Below are positions 21,856-33,215 of a stretch of 64,000 nt of DNA, in pieces; within the stretch, counting starts at the first letter, position 1, and each line of letters begins with the position of its first letter. The notes under the pieces were generated by a model. It was not told the origin of the DNA. It ran no database searches and was given only the letters and a program-made list of their open reading frames with translations. The position numbers and the translations under genes were made by a program. Source of the stretch: Sthenelais limicola (Eukaryota > Annelida > Polychaeta > Phyllodocida > Sigalionidae); NCBI GenBank assembly GCA_942159475.1, contig OW804098.1, positions 117,577,374 to 117,641,373 of the forward strand, read 5' to 3'.

Positions 21856-21910
21856 GTGATGTATTACAATGTGTTAAATGAGTCACAAGTCGCAAATAAA
21901 ATGGATTTAT
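21856..21910 (+). mobile_element. MITE family A terminus, solo
   Basis: A single left end, TTGTGATGTATTACAATGTG then TTAAATGAGTCACAAGTCGC, without a matching right end. A solo family B terminus (TATGGGTCAGATTTTTTAAG, ~21933-21952) follows directly. Confidence 0.55.
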
Positions 21911-21957
21911 AAGGGTCCTCGGATATGGTATATGGGTCAGATTTTTTAAGGTTTCCC

Positions 21958-22012
21958 CCGCCGAAGGCGGTACCAGCGCCGAAGGCGGTACCAGCGCCGA
22001 AGGCGCTTGTAC
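21958..22012. repeat. ~20-bp tandem repeat, CGCCGAAGGCGGTACCAG
   Basis: Three copies with units AGCGCCGAAGGCGGTACC. Each unit contains the short hairpin GCCGAAGGC. It sits in a GC-rich island (to ~22160) within AT-rich DNA. Confidence 0.85.
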
Positions 22013-22135
22013 TGGGAAACCTTATATAGGTTCCAGTTTTTGCCGCCTGTTCTTTGCGCGTCCGCGTCGCCCCCTTTTAAGGAAAACCCGACTCCGCCTG
22101 TTCCCACCTGAATTTCCGACGCACTTGCGTACACA

Positions 22136-22350
22136 TCGCGGTGATTTTACGCTCCCGCAAATTGATAAAAATCGCTATTTCTAATCAAAATACATTGCCA
22201 AGATGTTGAAATTCAGAAAGAACATGCTTTTCTACCCCTATGTCTGTAGTTTTATCAAGATTTGAATTTAAATGAAGATATGAGAGAAAATGTACTAGTA
22301 TTGTACTGTAGGCCTAGGCTAGTCAAAAAACAATAATTTTCAGCTGCATG
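22136..22350 (+). repeat. ~210-bp direct repeat, copy 1
   Basis: Matches 22554-22765 in order: TCGCGG..GA..TTACGCTCC, AATTTCTAATC.AAAT.CATTG, TGCTTTTCTACCCCTAT, then AACAATAATTTTC.GCTGC. A weaker partial third copy lies near 22420-22500. Confidence 0.75.
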
Positions 22351-22553
22351 GCCTGTCCTGACAGGATCGGTAGAAATGGAGTGAGAAACACTATTAACAC
22401 AAACAATTCATCAAAGTAAATTCAGAAAGAACAGCCCTTCCTTTCATTAGATAGCCTACCGTATCTATTTTCATCAATATTTGTCTAACAAAGATCGGAG
22501 GGGATGAATGCTAGTTCATAGGATGACCCCATTCGCCGCAGCTCAAAGGCACA

Positions 22554-22765
22554 TCGCGGGGAAATTACACTCCTGCGAAATTATGAAAAGGGCAATTTCT
22601 AATCGAAATTCATTGTCAAGATGTTTAAATTCTGAAAGAGCCTGCTTTTCTACCCCTATATATCTAGTTTTATCAACATTTGTATTTAAATAAGGAAGAC
22701 ATGAGGGAAACTGTAGGCCTACTGTTACCATTAAACAATAATTTTCGGCTGCTTGACAATTACGG
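22554..22765 (+). repeat. ~210-bp direct repeat, copy 2
   Basis: Second copy of the repeat at 22136, offset by about 415 bp. Divergence is moderate with small indels, suggesting an old tandem duplication or an uncharacterised element. Confidence 0.75.
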
Positions 22766-23235
22766 GATTGACTCCACTGACAAAAATCTGATCGTTGACG
22801 TTGTGTAAAACTGGCTCGCCTAATATGGTATTCTAAGGCATTAATATTTACAATAATTGCCTAACCCTATACACCATTGGAAAGAGAAATGTCTAAGCTT
22901 GCATTTGGTATGAATCATATTTATGCATTACTTTAATTGATGACGTGAGGGACCAATACAAACTTTGTTTTGTTGGCGCAAGGACTAGGCCGATGCCGGC
23001 GAGGACGCAATAATATGCGTCGTGAGGTCTTCTTATTCATGCAACGTTAGCAACGTGCGTTGTACCTCAGAGTCCTTGACAACGCTTTTTCCCGCGTGGA
23101 GTGGGGATGGGGAGAAGAGTGGAAATCGATTGTGGAAGGGGAGGGGAGGTGTCTTTATTTGTTGAGATCTAGGCCTATACTAGAATAAGGGGATTCGGGG
23201 GAAACCGTTGTTTCCTTGGTCACAGCCAAAATTTC
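22766..23235. other. Non-coding stretch
   Basis: No gene recognised. GC-rich segment around 22976-23100 with short inverted stretches (AAGGACT...AGTCCTT). Confidence 0.45.
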
Positions 23236-23470
23236 TTGTTAGAAAACGTACAATTTGTCTTCACCAATCCTCTCAATTAACCAACATTTAAGACGAAAAT
23301 CAGGTTCAAAATGCAGTTCAACATAACCAGACAGGTTTATTGAATGAATATAATACAGAATATTATATACTCAGATATACCTAGTATTTATCATTTTTCA
23401 CTCTAATTTAGCAGAATTTGATCGTTGTGTAGAACTGTAGATTGTGCATTTTCTGAAAATCTAACCCATA
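23236..23470 (-). mobile_element. MITE family B copy
   Basis: From TTAGAAAACGTACAATTTGT to ATTTTCTGAAAATCTAACCC, with interior landmarks TTCACCAATCCTCTCAATTA and AGTTCAACATAACCAGACAG. The left tip is eroded. Confidence 0.82.
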
Positions 23471-24099
23471 TATGGAACATATAGAGTGTTTAATGAAGCC
23501 TCCAGGTGGCGCCACTAGACACTGCCTATCGCTGCCCACACATTCAGGCAGTCCTTGTCCAGCTGTTGTGCTGACCGGAGGTCTGATATCGCTGGACTTA
23601 AATTCTCTTTTTAGATTGATGTTATCATCAATCTAATTGAATTGGGGTGAGATCTGTCAATCATTGATAGCATCTTGGCTCCTCCCATCCTGGATATCAG
23701 TGTGAAGAATCTATTGATTCTGATATCAGTAGATGGGATCAGAATCATGCTGGTAATGGCTGGGAGGGGGAGGGGATGGCGTTTAGGTGTGAATTAAAGG
23801 GTAGACCATGTGTGAATTAAAGTGGCAAGCTGAGAAATAAGATGCCTCATATGCAAAGTGTTAAAGGGACCAACAGAATTACATGGACTGACCAGTCATA
23901 TATGGGATAAGGATTTCATGTGTTCTGTCTCCCCTTCCACTCCCTCCTACTATACCTCCCTCTCGAATTTTATATTTAACTGACATCAATCTTCGTTTCC
24001 CTTGGAAACGCAATTTTCTACATGAACCGGAAATAAATATATAAATGTAAACTGATCACTGTTAACTATTTCTTGTTTTCTTGAACAAATCAGATCCAG
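23471..24099. other. Non-coding stretch
   Basis: No gene seen. It holds a short palindrome AGATTGATGTTATCATCAATCT (23612-23633, 9-bp arms) and the near-palindrome CGTTTCCCTTGGAAACG (23993-24009). Confidence 0.45.
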
Positions 24100-24383
24100 C
24101 GGATTACAATGATGGTAAACAGTAGGACATGATATGTCTATATTTTAAGTTTGATATTTTTAGTTTTGAAAAAAAACACCACTGAAGAAGGAGACAACGC
24201 ATCTCCGAAACATGTATGGTCGTGAATAAATAAACAACAACAAAAAAACTTTATCGCTCAGTGTCTTATTGGGTATTGTGTCTTTCTTATACCATCTTGA
24301 AAAAAAAATGTTTGCAATAATCTGGGCGAAGTAGTTAAATATGCCTCAAAAAGTGACCTTCGAAATGTATATATATATATATT
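24100..24383 (+). mobile_element. MITE family A internal fragment
   Basis: Collinear with the middle of family A (CAGCGGATTACAATGATGGT ... TTTTGAAAAAAAA ... TTTGCAATAATCTGGG ... GTAGTTAAATATGC), but interrupted by a 123-bp retroposed element at 24177-24299. It ends in a (TA)n run next to another family A left end. Confidence 0.65.
24177..24299 (+). mobile_element. Mini-retroelement with hammerhead-like hairpin, copy 1
   Basis: An insertion in the MITE A A-run: left flank TTGAAAAAAAA, right flank TTGAAAAAAAAA, giving an 8-11 bp target duplication. The insert starts CACCACTGAAGAAGGAGACA, with CTGAAGA, a GGAGA/TCTCC stem and then GAAAC, and ends ATACCATCTTG. It resembles the 106-bp element at 45199 along its length. 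Short length, precise target duplication and lack of coding suggest retroposition. The hairpin suggests a Penelope-like or ribozyme-bearing retroelement tail. Confidence 0.6.
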
Positions 24384-24409
24384 TGTGATGTGTTCCAGGA
24401 AAATGAGTC

Positions 24410-25205
24410 GACTCTAGGGTGGATCCGAGGACCAAGATCTCAAAAATGCCCCATGCGATTTTGCTCGGCGATTTTGCTGTAATTGCTGCATTACTCCCTA
24501 TACCTCACACTACAACATTTGGGTAGTGTTTCAGTGAATGGGGCTCTTGAAGTTTCACTCTACTCACTGGGTTAATAAATTGGTAAGAGAAACTGCCTTA
24601 TATCAATTCAATGTGAACAGATGTTCTTGATATTGACATTCATAATGATTCATAATAATTCATGAATCCTATTTGAAGTTTTACATCAATACCAACAAAT
24701 TCTGAGACAGGAATTATTCAAATTCAATGTTGCCTGTCTAGTCCCTCATAGAGAGCCTCATGCTCCACACATGTTTGTGGTTATATATATAAGAAACTTT
24801 ATTTCCATATGTTATACAGACAGTGATAAAAGTTTTCTACATGGAAATCGGTTTTTGTTCTCTGTCCCAGACAGCTCTTCCGAACAAACCTTCGGTCCCC
24901 CAGCTGCTACCATAGACTCATCAACCAACACCATTGGGTCAGATTTCAGAAAATGTACAATTGGCAGCTCTACATGTTTAGTAATTTCTGCTAAATTCTG
25001 CTAAAAAATGATAAATTTTGAGTATATCTGAGTATATTTGGTATCGCACTGATTTAAAGTATCAGCTCTGTTATGTTGAACTGCATTTTGAAGCTCATTT
25101 TTGTCTTAAATATGGGTTATTTGAGAGGATTGGTGAAGGCGAATTGTACATTTTCTGAAAACCTGATCCAATTTTGTTGTCAAAAATCGGATCCGGCCTA
25201 GGGCA
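24410..25205. mobile_element. 796-bp DNA element nested in MITE A
   Basis: It interrupts the conserved family A terminus GAAAATGAGTCACAAGTCGC exactly. AGTC flanks both sides (24406-24409 and 25206-25209), a 4-bp target duplication. The ends are imperfect inverted repeats: left CTCTAGGGTGGATCCGA, right complement CCCTAGGCCGGATCCGA. It contains a complete family B MITE and no credible gene. Confidence 0.65.
24935..25170 (+). mobile_element. MITE family B copy, nested
   Basis: TGGGTCAGATTTCAGAAAAT to TTTTCTGAAAACCTGATCCA, ~236 bp, flanked by AT on both sides. It lies inside the 796-bp element, which itself lies inside a family A MITE. Confidence 0.88.
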
Positions 25206-25814
25206 AGTCACAAGTCGCAGAATTGATATTTTTCAAAGTGTGTTTTTCACAAGATCCCTTTATTGAAATGTTCTGATTTCAGGAGGGTTTAGCACTTATA
25301 GTCATATAAATAAATCCATGGAACAAAGTTTGGGACATTGTGTTAAATATATCCTTGCGTTTTGAAGGCCTTCGTATGGAGTATATTGGTTATTGTTATA
25401 GCCATACTTTGCGACTTATGACTCATATTTATCCATATTTCCTTACAAAATGTCACCATATGAAATACTTGATAGTCGTAGGTCCATCTGACATACCTTA
25501 TTACTCTTTTCTCATATTTATATAACTCTAAGCCTAAGTCCTTTGCAGTAAAAAGGCTATCTAAATTAAAGGTAACTGTCGGTAGAAATGAAATTAGCTT
25601 TTCATATAGACATGTCGACCCTTTTGTCTCTTCATATTGTATTTTTGAGTTACTGGACAAATAAAAGATTATCTTAGAAATTATCTTATTTTACTGGTAA
25701 TTACCCATCCAGAAACATTGCAATTTTTCTTTCTCCAAAAATTAAAATATCAAACTTAAAGTATAGAAGTACTTAATAGGGGGTCTGACTAAAAGACGCA
25801 CGGCACCGAAAACC

Positions 25815-25868
25815 CGCACAGCATCCGCACAGCATCCGCACAGCACCCGCACAGCACCCGCACAGCAC
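25815..25868. repeat. 10-bp tandem repeat CCGCACAGCA
   Basis: Five units of CCGCACAGCA(T/C) in a GC-rich patch of AT-rich DNA. Confidence 0.88.
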
Positions 25869-27315
25869 CGCCGCTACTTGTGCACTAATATTAGACGCAC
25901 CACTTTGCCATTTTGTACATGAAATATTCTTCTGATCACCATGATATTTAAGGTCACAAATTATTGAATGGGGATCTCAAAAGGCTGTAAATATGGGTTT
26001 TATAGCTGGAATAGTTTTACGGTAAATAGCTGTCGAAGTTTGTGTTACTTAGATTAAATTACTGTCATTAAATTCCATGAGGATCGGTAGTGCTAAGCTC
26101 CAAATCCAAACACTAGCGACTATATACTAGTCATATATCATGATATGTTGTAATATTTGTGGAAACTACTGGTGGTTTATTTTGAATTTATGCTTTCGAG
26201 AGAGAATGGGCAATTTTGTTAAATACTCAATAAAAGGAAGATCAACGCAAATTAATGTCTTATAACATATAATGAGTAATTCTCCCAAATGGGCTGCATT
26301 TAATTGATTTCTGGAGGCTATTTTTTTTAGAAAAAATAAAATTCGTCAAATCTCTACGATCTTTGGCGTACGTATAGCAGGGAATATCAGCATTATGCAG
26401 ACGAAGTTTGGGAAGGATGGGGCAAATATTTCGATTCCTACACCTATGCTTCAGAAACCTCAATTTTCCCTATTTTTTTGCCTTATTTCGGCTATATTAG
26501 ACCGGATTTATCGAATAATATAGTATAACTTCAATGTGAAATACCCAGTAATTATGCCAGTGATATCAATCAACAAATTAACAACTAGGGAATCAATGTT
26601 AGTGGCCAAAATATGACGTGGTTGTAACCAAAGTTTCAATACCTTTTTGTCAGAATATCCGTTTTATTTCTATACAATTACAGTGTTAAAATAAGAGCTT
26701 CTCTTTATTTCTGATAACTATGGCGTAACGGCAACATTATAACAAATGCTAGCTGTAATTCAACAGTATCTGTATTTATTCATATTTATACGTTTTACTA
26801 AATTCAGGCAGGCCTATACAATTATTAGAAAAGGGGAAATTGCATAGAAATATTTTTTTACTTTAAATATGGGATTTTTAATACATGTCGTAACGCAACA
26901 TAAAACATTCCCATGTCTATTCATTGAATTTTATTTGAGGGAATAAAAGGGTTCATAAACGTCATGGGCCAAAAACTTTCATATTTACCGAAATATAAAT
27001 ACATATGCATATTTCCTCCTCAAGAACCTAAATGCAGGAAATGTAGGAACTCGTGGACGTTTCATGAGAAGCGCCCATATAGTATATAAATGTATTAAAA
27101 ACGGGTTCCCGTTTTCTGGTATCTTCAGACAGTGAGCGTTTTCTGAACATAATTTTTATTTGTTTGCAACTTCGACAGTTAATTACATTAAAACTATTTA
27201 ACTATTCCATCCCATATTTACTGGCTTTTGAGTTCTACCCATCATTATTGATATCCGAAAATTTCCCAGTTATGAATTGAATATTTCATGTGAAAAACTG
27301 TGAAGAGGTGTCCTC
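25869..27315. other. Non-coding stretch
   Basis: About 1.4 kb of AT-rich sequence. No coding region, RNA gene or repeat family was recognised. Confidence 0.45.
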
Positions 27316-27417
27316 TAGTGTTTACTATCATTGAAATCAGCTTGATCTCCTCTTTCCAAATATAATGATATCTCAAAATTCTTTGCGACTTATGACTCAT
27401 TTTCCTAAAACAGATCA
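27316..27417 (-). mobile_element. MITE family A terminal fragment
   Basis: The right-hand ~100 bp of a reverse family A element (ATTGAAATCAGCTTGATCTC ... GCGACTTATGACTCATTTTC to CAGATCA). The rest is absent. Confidence 0.65.
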
Positions 27418-27581
27418 TAGCCAGATAACCACCAGTGACTGCCCATTATGAAAGATGGACAATATTTGTGCGAGGTTTGCTGAAGTGGGATGCAAGAAAA
27501 CATTTGTATTCATAAAAGAAAACATAAGCTACGCAATGACATCCAATAAATGTTCCATTACATGCTCTCTCGAGGCCTATA

Positions 27582-27990
27582 TGTGTTGTGTTTCAGGAAA
27601 ATGAGTCATAAGTCGCAAAATTGATATTTTTCAAAGTATTTTTTTCACAGGATCACATTATTGGAATGTTCTGATTTTTGGTGGGTTGATCACTTATAGC
27701 TATATCAATCGATGTATCAAATTTCAGGACGATCTATATAATATATCTATTCGTTTTAAAGGTCCTCATATGGACTACATTTAGTAACTTTACTGTTTAG
27801 TGACCCCCAGAAATATTGGAAACATTTTTTTCCAAAACGAAAATATCAAACTTAAATTCTAGAAATACTTATTAGGTTATTAGACTGTTTACTATCGTTG
27901 GAATCAGCTTGATCTCATCTTTTCAAATATAATGGTATCTCAAAATCTATTTTTTGCGACTTATGACTCATTTGCCTGGAACACATCACA
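27582..27990 (-). mobile_element. MITE family A copy, full length
   Basis: 409 bp, TGTGTTGTGTTTCAGGAAAA to GCCTGGAACACATCACA, flanked by TA on both sides (27580-27581 and 27991-27992). It is in reverse orientation relative to the copies at 11767 and 14571. Confidence 0.92.
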
Positions 27991-28002
27991 TATAATTGGA
28001 TA

Positions 28003-28210
28003 GATCGTCAGAAAATGTACAATTGTCAGTTCTAGACATTTAGTAAATTGTGCTCAATTCAGTTAAAACTCGATGAATGCTAGGTATATCTGAGTATATA
28101 TACTTGGTATTGCATTGATTTAAAAAATCTACTTATTGAAAGTTGAAATCCAACTGTTGGCTTAAATTTGGGTTATTTGAGAGGATTTGTGAATTGTACA
28201 TTTTCTGATT
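28003..28210 (+). mobile_element. MITE family B copy
   Basis: From CGTCAGAAAATGTACAATTG to GAATTGTACATTTTCTGA, with family landmarks ACATTTAGTAAATTGTGCT and GGGTTATTTGAGAGGATT. Both tips are eroded. Confidence 0.8.
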
Positions 28211-28264
28211 CCCTCATGATAAAAACTACAAGATATACTGTATATATGAAGTAGGCCTGCCTCA

Positions 28265-28482
28265 GATCTTCAGAAAATGTACAATTCGCCTTCACCAATC
28301 CTCTCAAATAACCCACATTCAAGACAGAAATGTGCTTCAAAATGCAGTTTAACATAACAGAACTCATACTTTAAATCAATCTGATACCAAATATACTCAG
28401 ATATTCCCAGTATTCTTCATTTTCCAGCCTTATTTAGCAGAATTTACTGAATGTGTAGAGCTGCCAATTGTACATTTTCTGA
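28265..28482 (-). mobile_element. MITE family B copy, opposite orientation
   Basis: From ATCTTCAGAAAATGTACAAT to CCAATTGTACATTTTCTGA. It lies only ~55 bp from the previous family B copy in inverted orientation, so the pair can fold into a larger hairpin. Confidence 0.82.
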
Positions 28483-28810
28483 CGTGTGTACTTACCGAGT
28501 GCCCAACGCCCCCCGTATACGTGTACGTATGGCCCCCGTATGGCCCTCAGCCTGCTGCCCCAGGCCTACTGTGTGTACGTATGGCCCTCAGCCTGCTGCC
28601 CCAGGCCTACTGTGTGTACGTATGGCCCTCAGCCTGTCCCCGCTGTGTGTACGGTACGTATGGGCGCCCACTTGTACGTTTGGTGCGGCTGCAGGCGCGT
28701 GTGGTGGCGTGTGACTGGTGCTGGGCCGTGATGCGTGCACTCCTGATATATGCTGGGTGGTGGTGCTGGTGGAGGTGGCGGTGGTGGTGGTGGTGGTGGT
28801 GGACGTGACC
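28483..28810. repeat. GC-rich segment with 41-bp tandem repeat and (GGT)n
   Basis: About 2.5 copies of a 41-bp unit containing GTACGTATGGCCCTCAGCCT (28534-28640), then CpG-rich unique sequence and a GGT/GGC trinucleotide run (28760-28801). The minus strand carries a good donor-like CTCG|GTAAGTAC at ~28489-28500, so an exon on the minus strand is possible but unproven. Confidence 0.6.
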
Positions 28811-28839
28811 ACAGCAACGTACAATAGAAAAGATGCACA

Positions 28840-31213
28840 CTGCAAGCAGCATCCCTCCCCAGCACCCCTCCTCTTTCTCCATCTCCTCCCTCTCCTTAAA
28901 TTCTCCTCCTCCTTCTGCTCCATCTTCTCCTCCTCTCTGTCTTCCTAGTCCTTCTCCCTCGATCTCCTCCTACTCCTCCATTATCTTCTCCTCCTCCCTC
29001 TCTTCCTTGTGCTCCTCCACCACCTCCTCCTTCTCCTGCTCAACCTCCTCCTCCCTCTCCTCCATCTCCTCTCCCTCTCCTCCTCCTATTCCTCCATCAC
29101 CACCTCCTTTGTCTCCTCCACCACCTCCTCCTTCTCCTCCTCCTGCCTCCTCCTGCCTCTCCTCCTGCCTCTCCTCCTGCCTCTCCTCCTCCCTCTCCTC
29201 CTGCCTCTCCTCCTGCCTCTCCTCCTGCCTCTCCTCCTGCCTCTCCTCCTCCCTCTCCTCCTCCCTCTCCTCCTGCCTCTCCTCCCTCGCCTCCTCCCTC
29301 TGCTCCTCCCTCTCCTCCTGCCTCTTCCTCCTGCCTCTCCTCCTGCCTCTCCTCCTGCCTCTCCTCCCTCGCCTCCTCCCTCTCCGCCTTCTGCTCCTCC
29401 CTCGCCTCCTGCCTCTCCTCCTTCTCCTCCTCCTGCCTCTCCTCCTGCCTCTCCTCCTCCCTCTCCTCCTTCTCCTCCTCCTGCCTCCTCCTCCCTCTCT
29501 TCCTGCCTCTCCTCCTGCCTCTCCTCCTCCCTCTCCTCCTTCTCCTCCTCCTGCCTCCTCCTCCCTCTCTTCCTGCCTCTCCTCCTGCCTCTCCTCCTCC
29601 TCCTCCTCCCTGCCTTCCCTTCTCCTCCTCCTCCTCCTCCTCATCCTCCTCCCTGCCTTCCTTCTCTCTACTCTCCTCCTCCTCTCCTTCTCCCTGCCTT
29701 CCCTTCTCCTCCTCCTCCTCCTCCTCCTCGTCCTCTCCTCCTCCCTGCCTTCCTTCTCTCTACTCTCCTCCTCCTCCCTGCCTTCCCTCCCCCTCCTCCT
29801 CCTCCTCTCCTCCTCCCTGCCTTCCCTCCTCCTCCTCTCCTCCTCCCTGCCTTCCCTTCTCCTCCTCCTCCTCCTCCTCCTCCTCCCTGCCTTCCTTCTC
29901 TCTACTCTCCTCCTCCTCTCCTCCCTGCCTTCTCCTCCTCCTCCTCCTCTCCTCCTCCCTGCCTTCCCTTCTCCTCCTCCTCCTCCTCCTCCCTGCCTTC
30001 CCTTCTCCTCCTCCTCCTCCTCCTCCTCCCTGCCTTCCTTCTCTCTACTCTCCTCCTCCTCCTCCTCCCTGCCTTCCCTTCTCCTCCTCCTCCTCCTCCT
30101 CCCTGTCTTCCTTCTCTCTACTCTCCTCCTCCTCCTCCTCCCTGCCTTCCTTCTCTCTACTCTCCTCCTCCTCCTCCTCCCTGCCTTCCTTCTCTCTACT
30201 CTCCTCCTCCTCCTCCCTGCCTTCCTTCTCTCTACTCTCCTCCTCCTCCTCCTCCTCCCTGCCTTCCTTCTCTCTACTCTCCTCCTCCTCCTCCTCCCTG
30301 CCTTCCTTCTCTCTACTCTCCTCCTCCTCCTCCCTGTCTTCCTTCTCTCTACTCTCCTCCTCCTCCTCCTCCCTGCCTTCCTTCTCTCTACTCTCCTCCT
30401 CCTCCTCCTCCCTGCCTTCCTTCTCTCTACTCTCCTCCTCCTCCTCCCTGCCTTCCTTCTCTCTACTCTCCTCCTCCTCCTCCTCCTCCCTGCCTTCCTT
30501 CTCTCTACTCTCCTCCTCCTCCTCCTCCCTGCCTTCCCTTCTCCTCCTCCTCCTCCTCCTCCTCCCTGCCTTCCCTTCTCCTCCTCCTCCTCCTCCTCCC
30601 TGCCTTCCTTCTCTCTACTCTCCTCCTCCTCCTCCCTGCCTTCCCTTCTCCTCCTCCTCCTCCTCCCCCTGCCTTCCTTCTCTCTACTCTCCTCCTCCTC
30701 CTCCTCCTCCCTGCCTTCCTTCTCTCTACTCTCCTCCTCCTCCTCCTCCCTGCCTTCCTTCTCTCTACTCTCCTCCTCCTCCTCCTCCCTGCCTTCCCTT
30801 CTTCTCCTCCTCCTCCTCCTCCTCCTCCCTGCCTTCCCTCCCCCTCCCCCTCCTCCTCCTCCTCCTCCTCCCTGCCTTCCTTCTCTCTACTCTCCTCCTC
30901 CTCCTCCTCCCTGCCTTCCTTCTCTCTACTCTCCTCCTCCTCCTCCTCCCTGCCTTCCTTCTCTCTACTCTCCTCCTCCTCCTCCTCCCTGCCTTCCCTT
31001 CTTCTCCTCCTCCTCCTCCTCCTCCTCCCTGCCTTCCCTCCCCCTCCCCCTCCTCCTCTCCTCCTCCCTGCCTTCCCTTCTCCTCCTCCTCCTCTCCTCC
31101 TCCCTGCCTTCCCTTCTCCTCCTCCTCCTCCTCCTCCTCCTCCCTGCCTTCCTTCTCTCTACTCTCCTCCTCTCCTCCTCCCTGCCTTCCCTTCTCCTCC
31201 TCCTCCTCCTTTT
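28840..31213. repeat. 2.4-kb polypyrimidine array (CCT-rich)
   Basis: Almost purely C/T on the plus strand. The first part is CTCCTCCTGCCT units; the second is a ~35-40 bp unit of (CTC)n followed by CCTGCCTTCCTTCTCTCTAC. The sparse A and G come from the ACT of that unit and the G of CTGCC. ORFs of 700-800 codons across it arise only because stop codons are rare in this composition. Confidence 0.95.
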
Positions 31214-31483
31214 TCATCCCCTGTGATGCATAACCCACACAACGTCCGGGTTAGGACAACTCAATATTAAACACAGATTCTGCTGAGGAAATAATCCTAT
31301 GAATTCAGTCACACTCTGACCTTGGTTTGACAACGTTTTGCTTTATTATACTCATCTTTTTATTTCCGAAGGAATGACAGGAGAAGAAGGTAACTTAATA
31401 TCACACAAGTTCAGTGTCAGTCCCTTTAAATGCAAAGGAATTCAAAGCAACAAGAAGGTGTACCACATTACATTGTATACCAG
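31214..31483. other. Non-coding spacer
   Basis: No feature recognised between the pyrimidine array and a family B MITE. Confidence 0.4.
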
Positions 31484-31728
31484 TATATGGGTCAGATTTT
31501 CAGAAAATGTACAATTGGCAGCTGTATACATTTAGGACATTCTTCTAAATAAGGCTGAAAAATGAAGAATACCGGGTATATCTGAGTATATTTGGTATCA
31601 CATTGATTTAAAGTATCAGTTCTGTTATGTTAAACTGCATTTTGAAGCTCATTTTTGTCGTAAATGTGGTTTATTTGAGAGAATTGGTGAAGGAGAATTG
31701 TACATTTTCTGTAAATCTGACCCATATA
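31484..31728 (+). mobile_element. MITE family B copy, full length
   Basis: TATATGGGTCAGATTTTCAG to its complement ending CCCATATA, ~245 bp. The terminal TATATGGGTC is symmetrical, consistent with insertion at TA. Confidence 0.92.
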
Positions 31729-32490
31729 TGAGGGAAAATAACAAATGCAAATTTTGTCTCCTATATTCAACAACAACAACAACAACAAATAAATTCACTT
31801 TTTGTAATTAAATCTTCATTTCAGGCATATAGTCTTAGGATGGATTTTGTTCAGTAGAGTTAGGTCTAGTTAGTTTAGCTGGACACAGCAGTGGGCGGAA
31901 GACTATAGATATTCTGAACTAAATTGTTTTATAATTTGATTATACTTAATTCGAGAGTGAGAGAGCTCCCACCTACTACCGTATCAAACAACTATTATAC
32001 ATATATGATATAGCCGACATCTGGAGAGTAAACTGTGAATGTTGGTCACATGACCACTGGACCATGACGGCCATATTCTGGACACTCACCACTCGGATCT
32101 CACCCACTCAACTGGAAGGTTGATTTCCCACCCACCACCCAGAAATCTTACCTCTAAAACAAACTATATATATGTGTACCACATGCCTATTTCTTCAGTG
32201 ATCCTCAAGTTTGATGAATTTTAGCCCATAAAGGGCCTCTGAATAAAATTCTTAACCGGCCCTCTCGCTTTTTTACTTATAACTATAAGACTCTCGAAAA
32301 TGAACTAATTATCACCCGTGAGCCCACATCTCAATGTTAATGTCCTCAATTGATTATTATAACTTCATCGTACATTGAGCATGCTTGGTTATACCTCGAC
32401 TGTCGTTTTTAGAGATTTGCTGTATAAAAATACTAAAAAAAAAGGTATTTTTAAAATTATGGTAATAGTCCGGTTCCTTGTGTAATTCTG
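31729..32490. other. Non-coding stretch
   Basis: A (CAA)n run at 31770-31787, otherwise unremarkable. No gene recognised. Confidence 0.45.
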
Positions 32491-33215
32491 TAGGGTATTG
32501 ATGGAGAAAGTGAAAACTATACATTTTCGGAAACGTTAGGACCCATAGATTATGAAAACCAATGTTGCCCAAAACGTGTCGGCCATCTTGGCCGCCATAT
32601 TGGACAATCCAAGATGGCCGCCATTCCAAACCTATTTATGCCCATAACTATCTTATTACTGGTCATAGAAACTTGATTTTGGTGTCTACACCAAGGTTTT
32701 CAAGGTCAAGGAATACAATGAAGATATCTATTTGAGTCTGGCATGTGTCGGCCATCTTGAAATCCAAGATGGCCACCATTCCAAACATTCTTTTGCTCAT
32801 AACTTCTTAATTCTTTATAATAGAAACTTGATTTTGGTGTCTAGACATAGGTTTTCAGGGGCAAGAAATACAATGAAGATGGTTAATTGGGTCTGGCATG
32901 TGTCGGCCATCTTGAAATCCAAGATGGCGGCCATTTGGAAAATGACTGTTATTGTAAGAAATCTTAAATCCAGTCCAACTTCTTACTTTTTTATAATAGA
33001 AACTTGATTTTGGTGTCTACACATAAGTTTTAAGGGGCAAGGAATACAATGAAGATGGCTGATTGGGTCTGGCATGTGTCGGCCATCTTGAAATCCAAGA
33101 TGGCCACCATTGAAAACATTCTTTTGCTCATAAGTTCCTTATTAGATGTCATAGAGACTTTGTTTTGGTCTCTACACTTAGGTTTTCAAGGTCAAGGAAT
33201 GCAATGAAGATGTCT
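32491..33215 (+). repeat. Inverted repeat arm Q, left (~155-bp units)
   Basis: Tandem ~155-bp units, each containing the palindrome CCATCTTGAAATCCAAGATG plus G and a spacer with AACTTGATTTTGGTGTCTA and GGAATACAATGAAGAT. The outer ~520 bp (32491-33010) match the reverse complement of 39510-40029 with only a handful of differences. The arm begins sharply at CTGTAGGGTATTGATGGAG. Confidence 0.92.

Larger units (their letters stand above)
24384..25790 (-). mobile_element. MITE family A copy split by insertions
   Basis: The left end TGTGATGTGTTCCAGGAAAA stops after GAGTC at 24409 and resumes at 25206 with AGTCACAAGTCGCAGAATTG. It continues as reverse family A to ~25396, is broken again by ~280 bp, and resumes ~25681-25790 (TTTACTGGTAATTACCCATC ... 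AATATCAAACTTAAA). The right terminus is not found. Confidence 0.65.

Noticed and set aside
23500..23520. CTCF-like motif (CCAGGTGGCGCCACTAG)
   Set aside because: Only a partial match to the consensus and no supporting context.
24408..24430. Resemblance to a cloning-vector polylinker (GTCGACTCTAG ... GGATCC)
   Set aside because: The matching far end at ~25190-25205 is an inverted copy (GGATCCGGCCTAGGG), and the flanks carry a 4-bp duplication within a split MITE, so a transposable element explains it better than vector contamination.
28833..31270. Two overlapping ORFs of 750-800 codons (Pro/Ser/Leu-rich)
   Set aside because: They lie entirely in the polypyrimidine array and are open in several frames because stop codons need A and G that the tract lacks.
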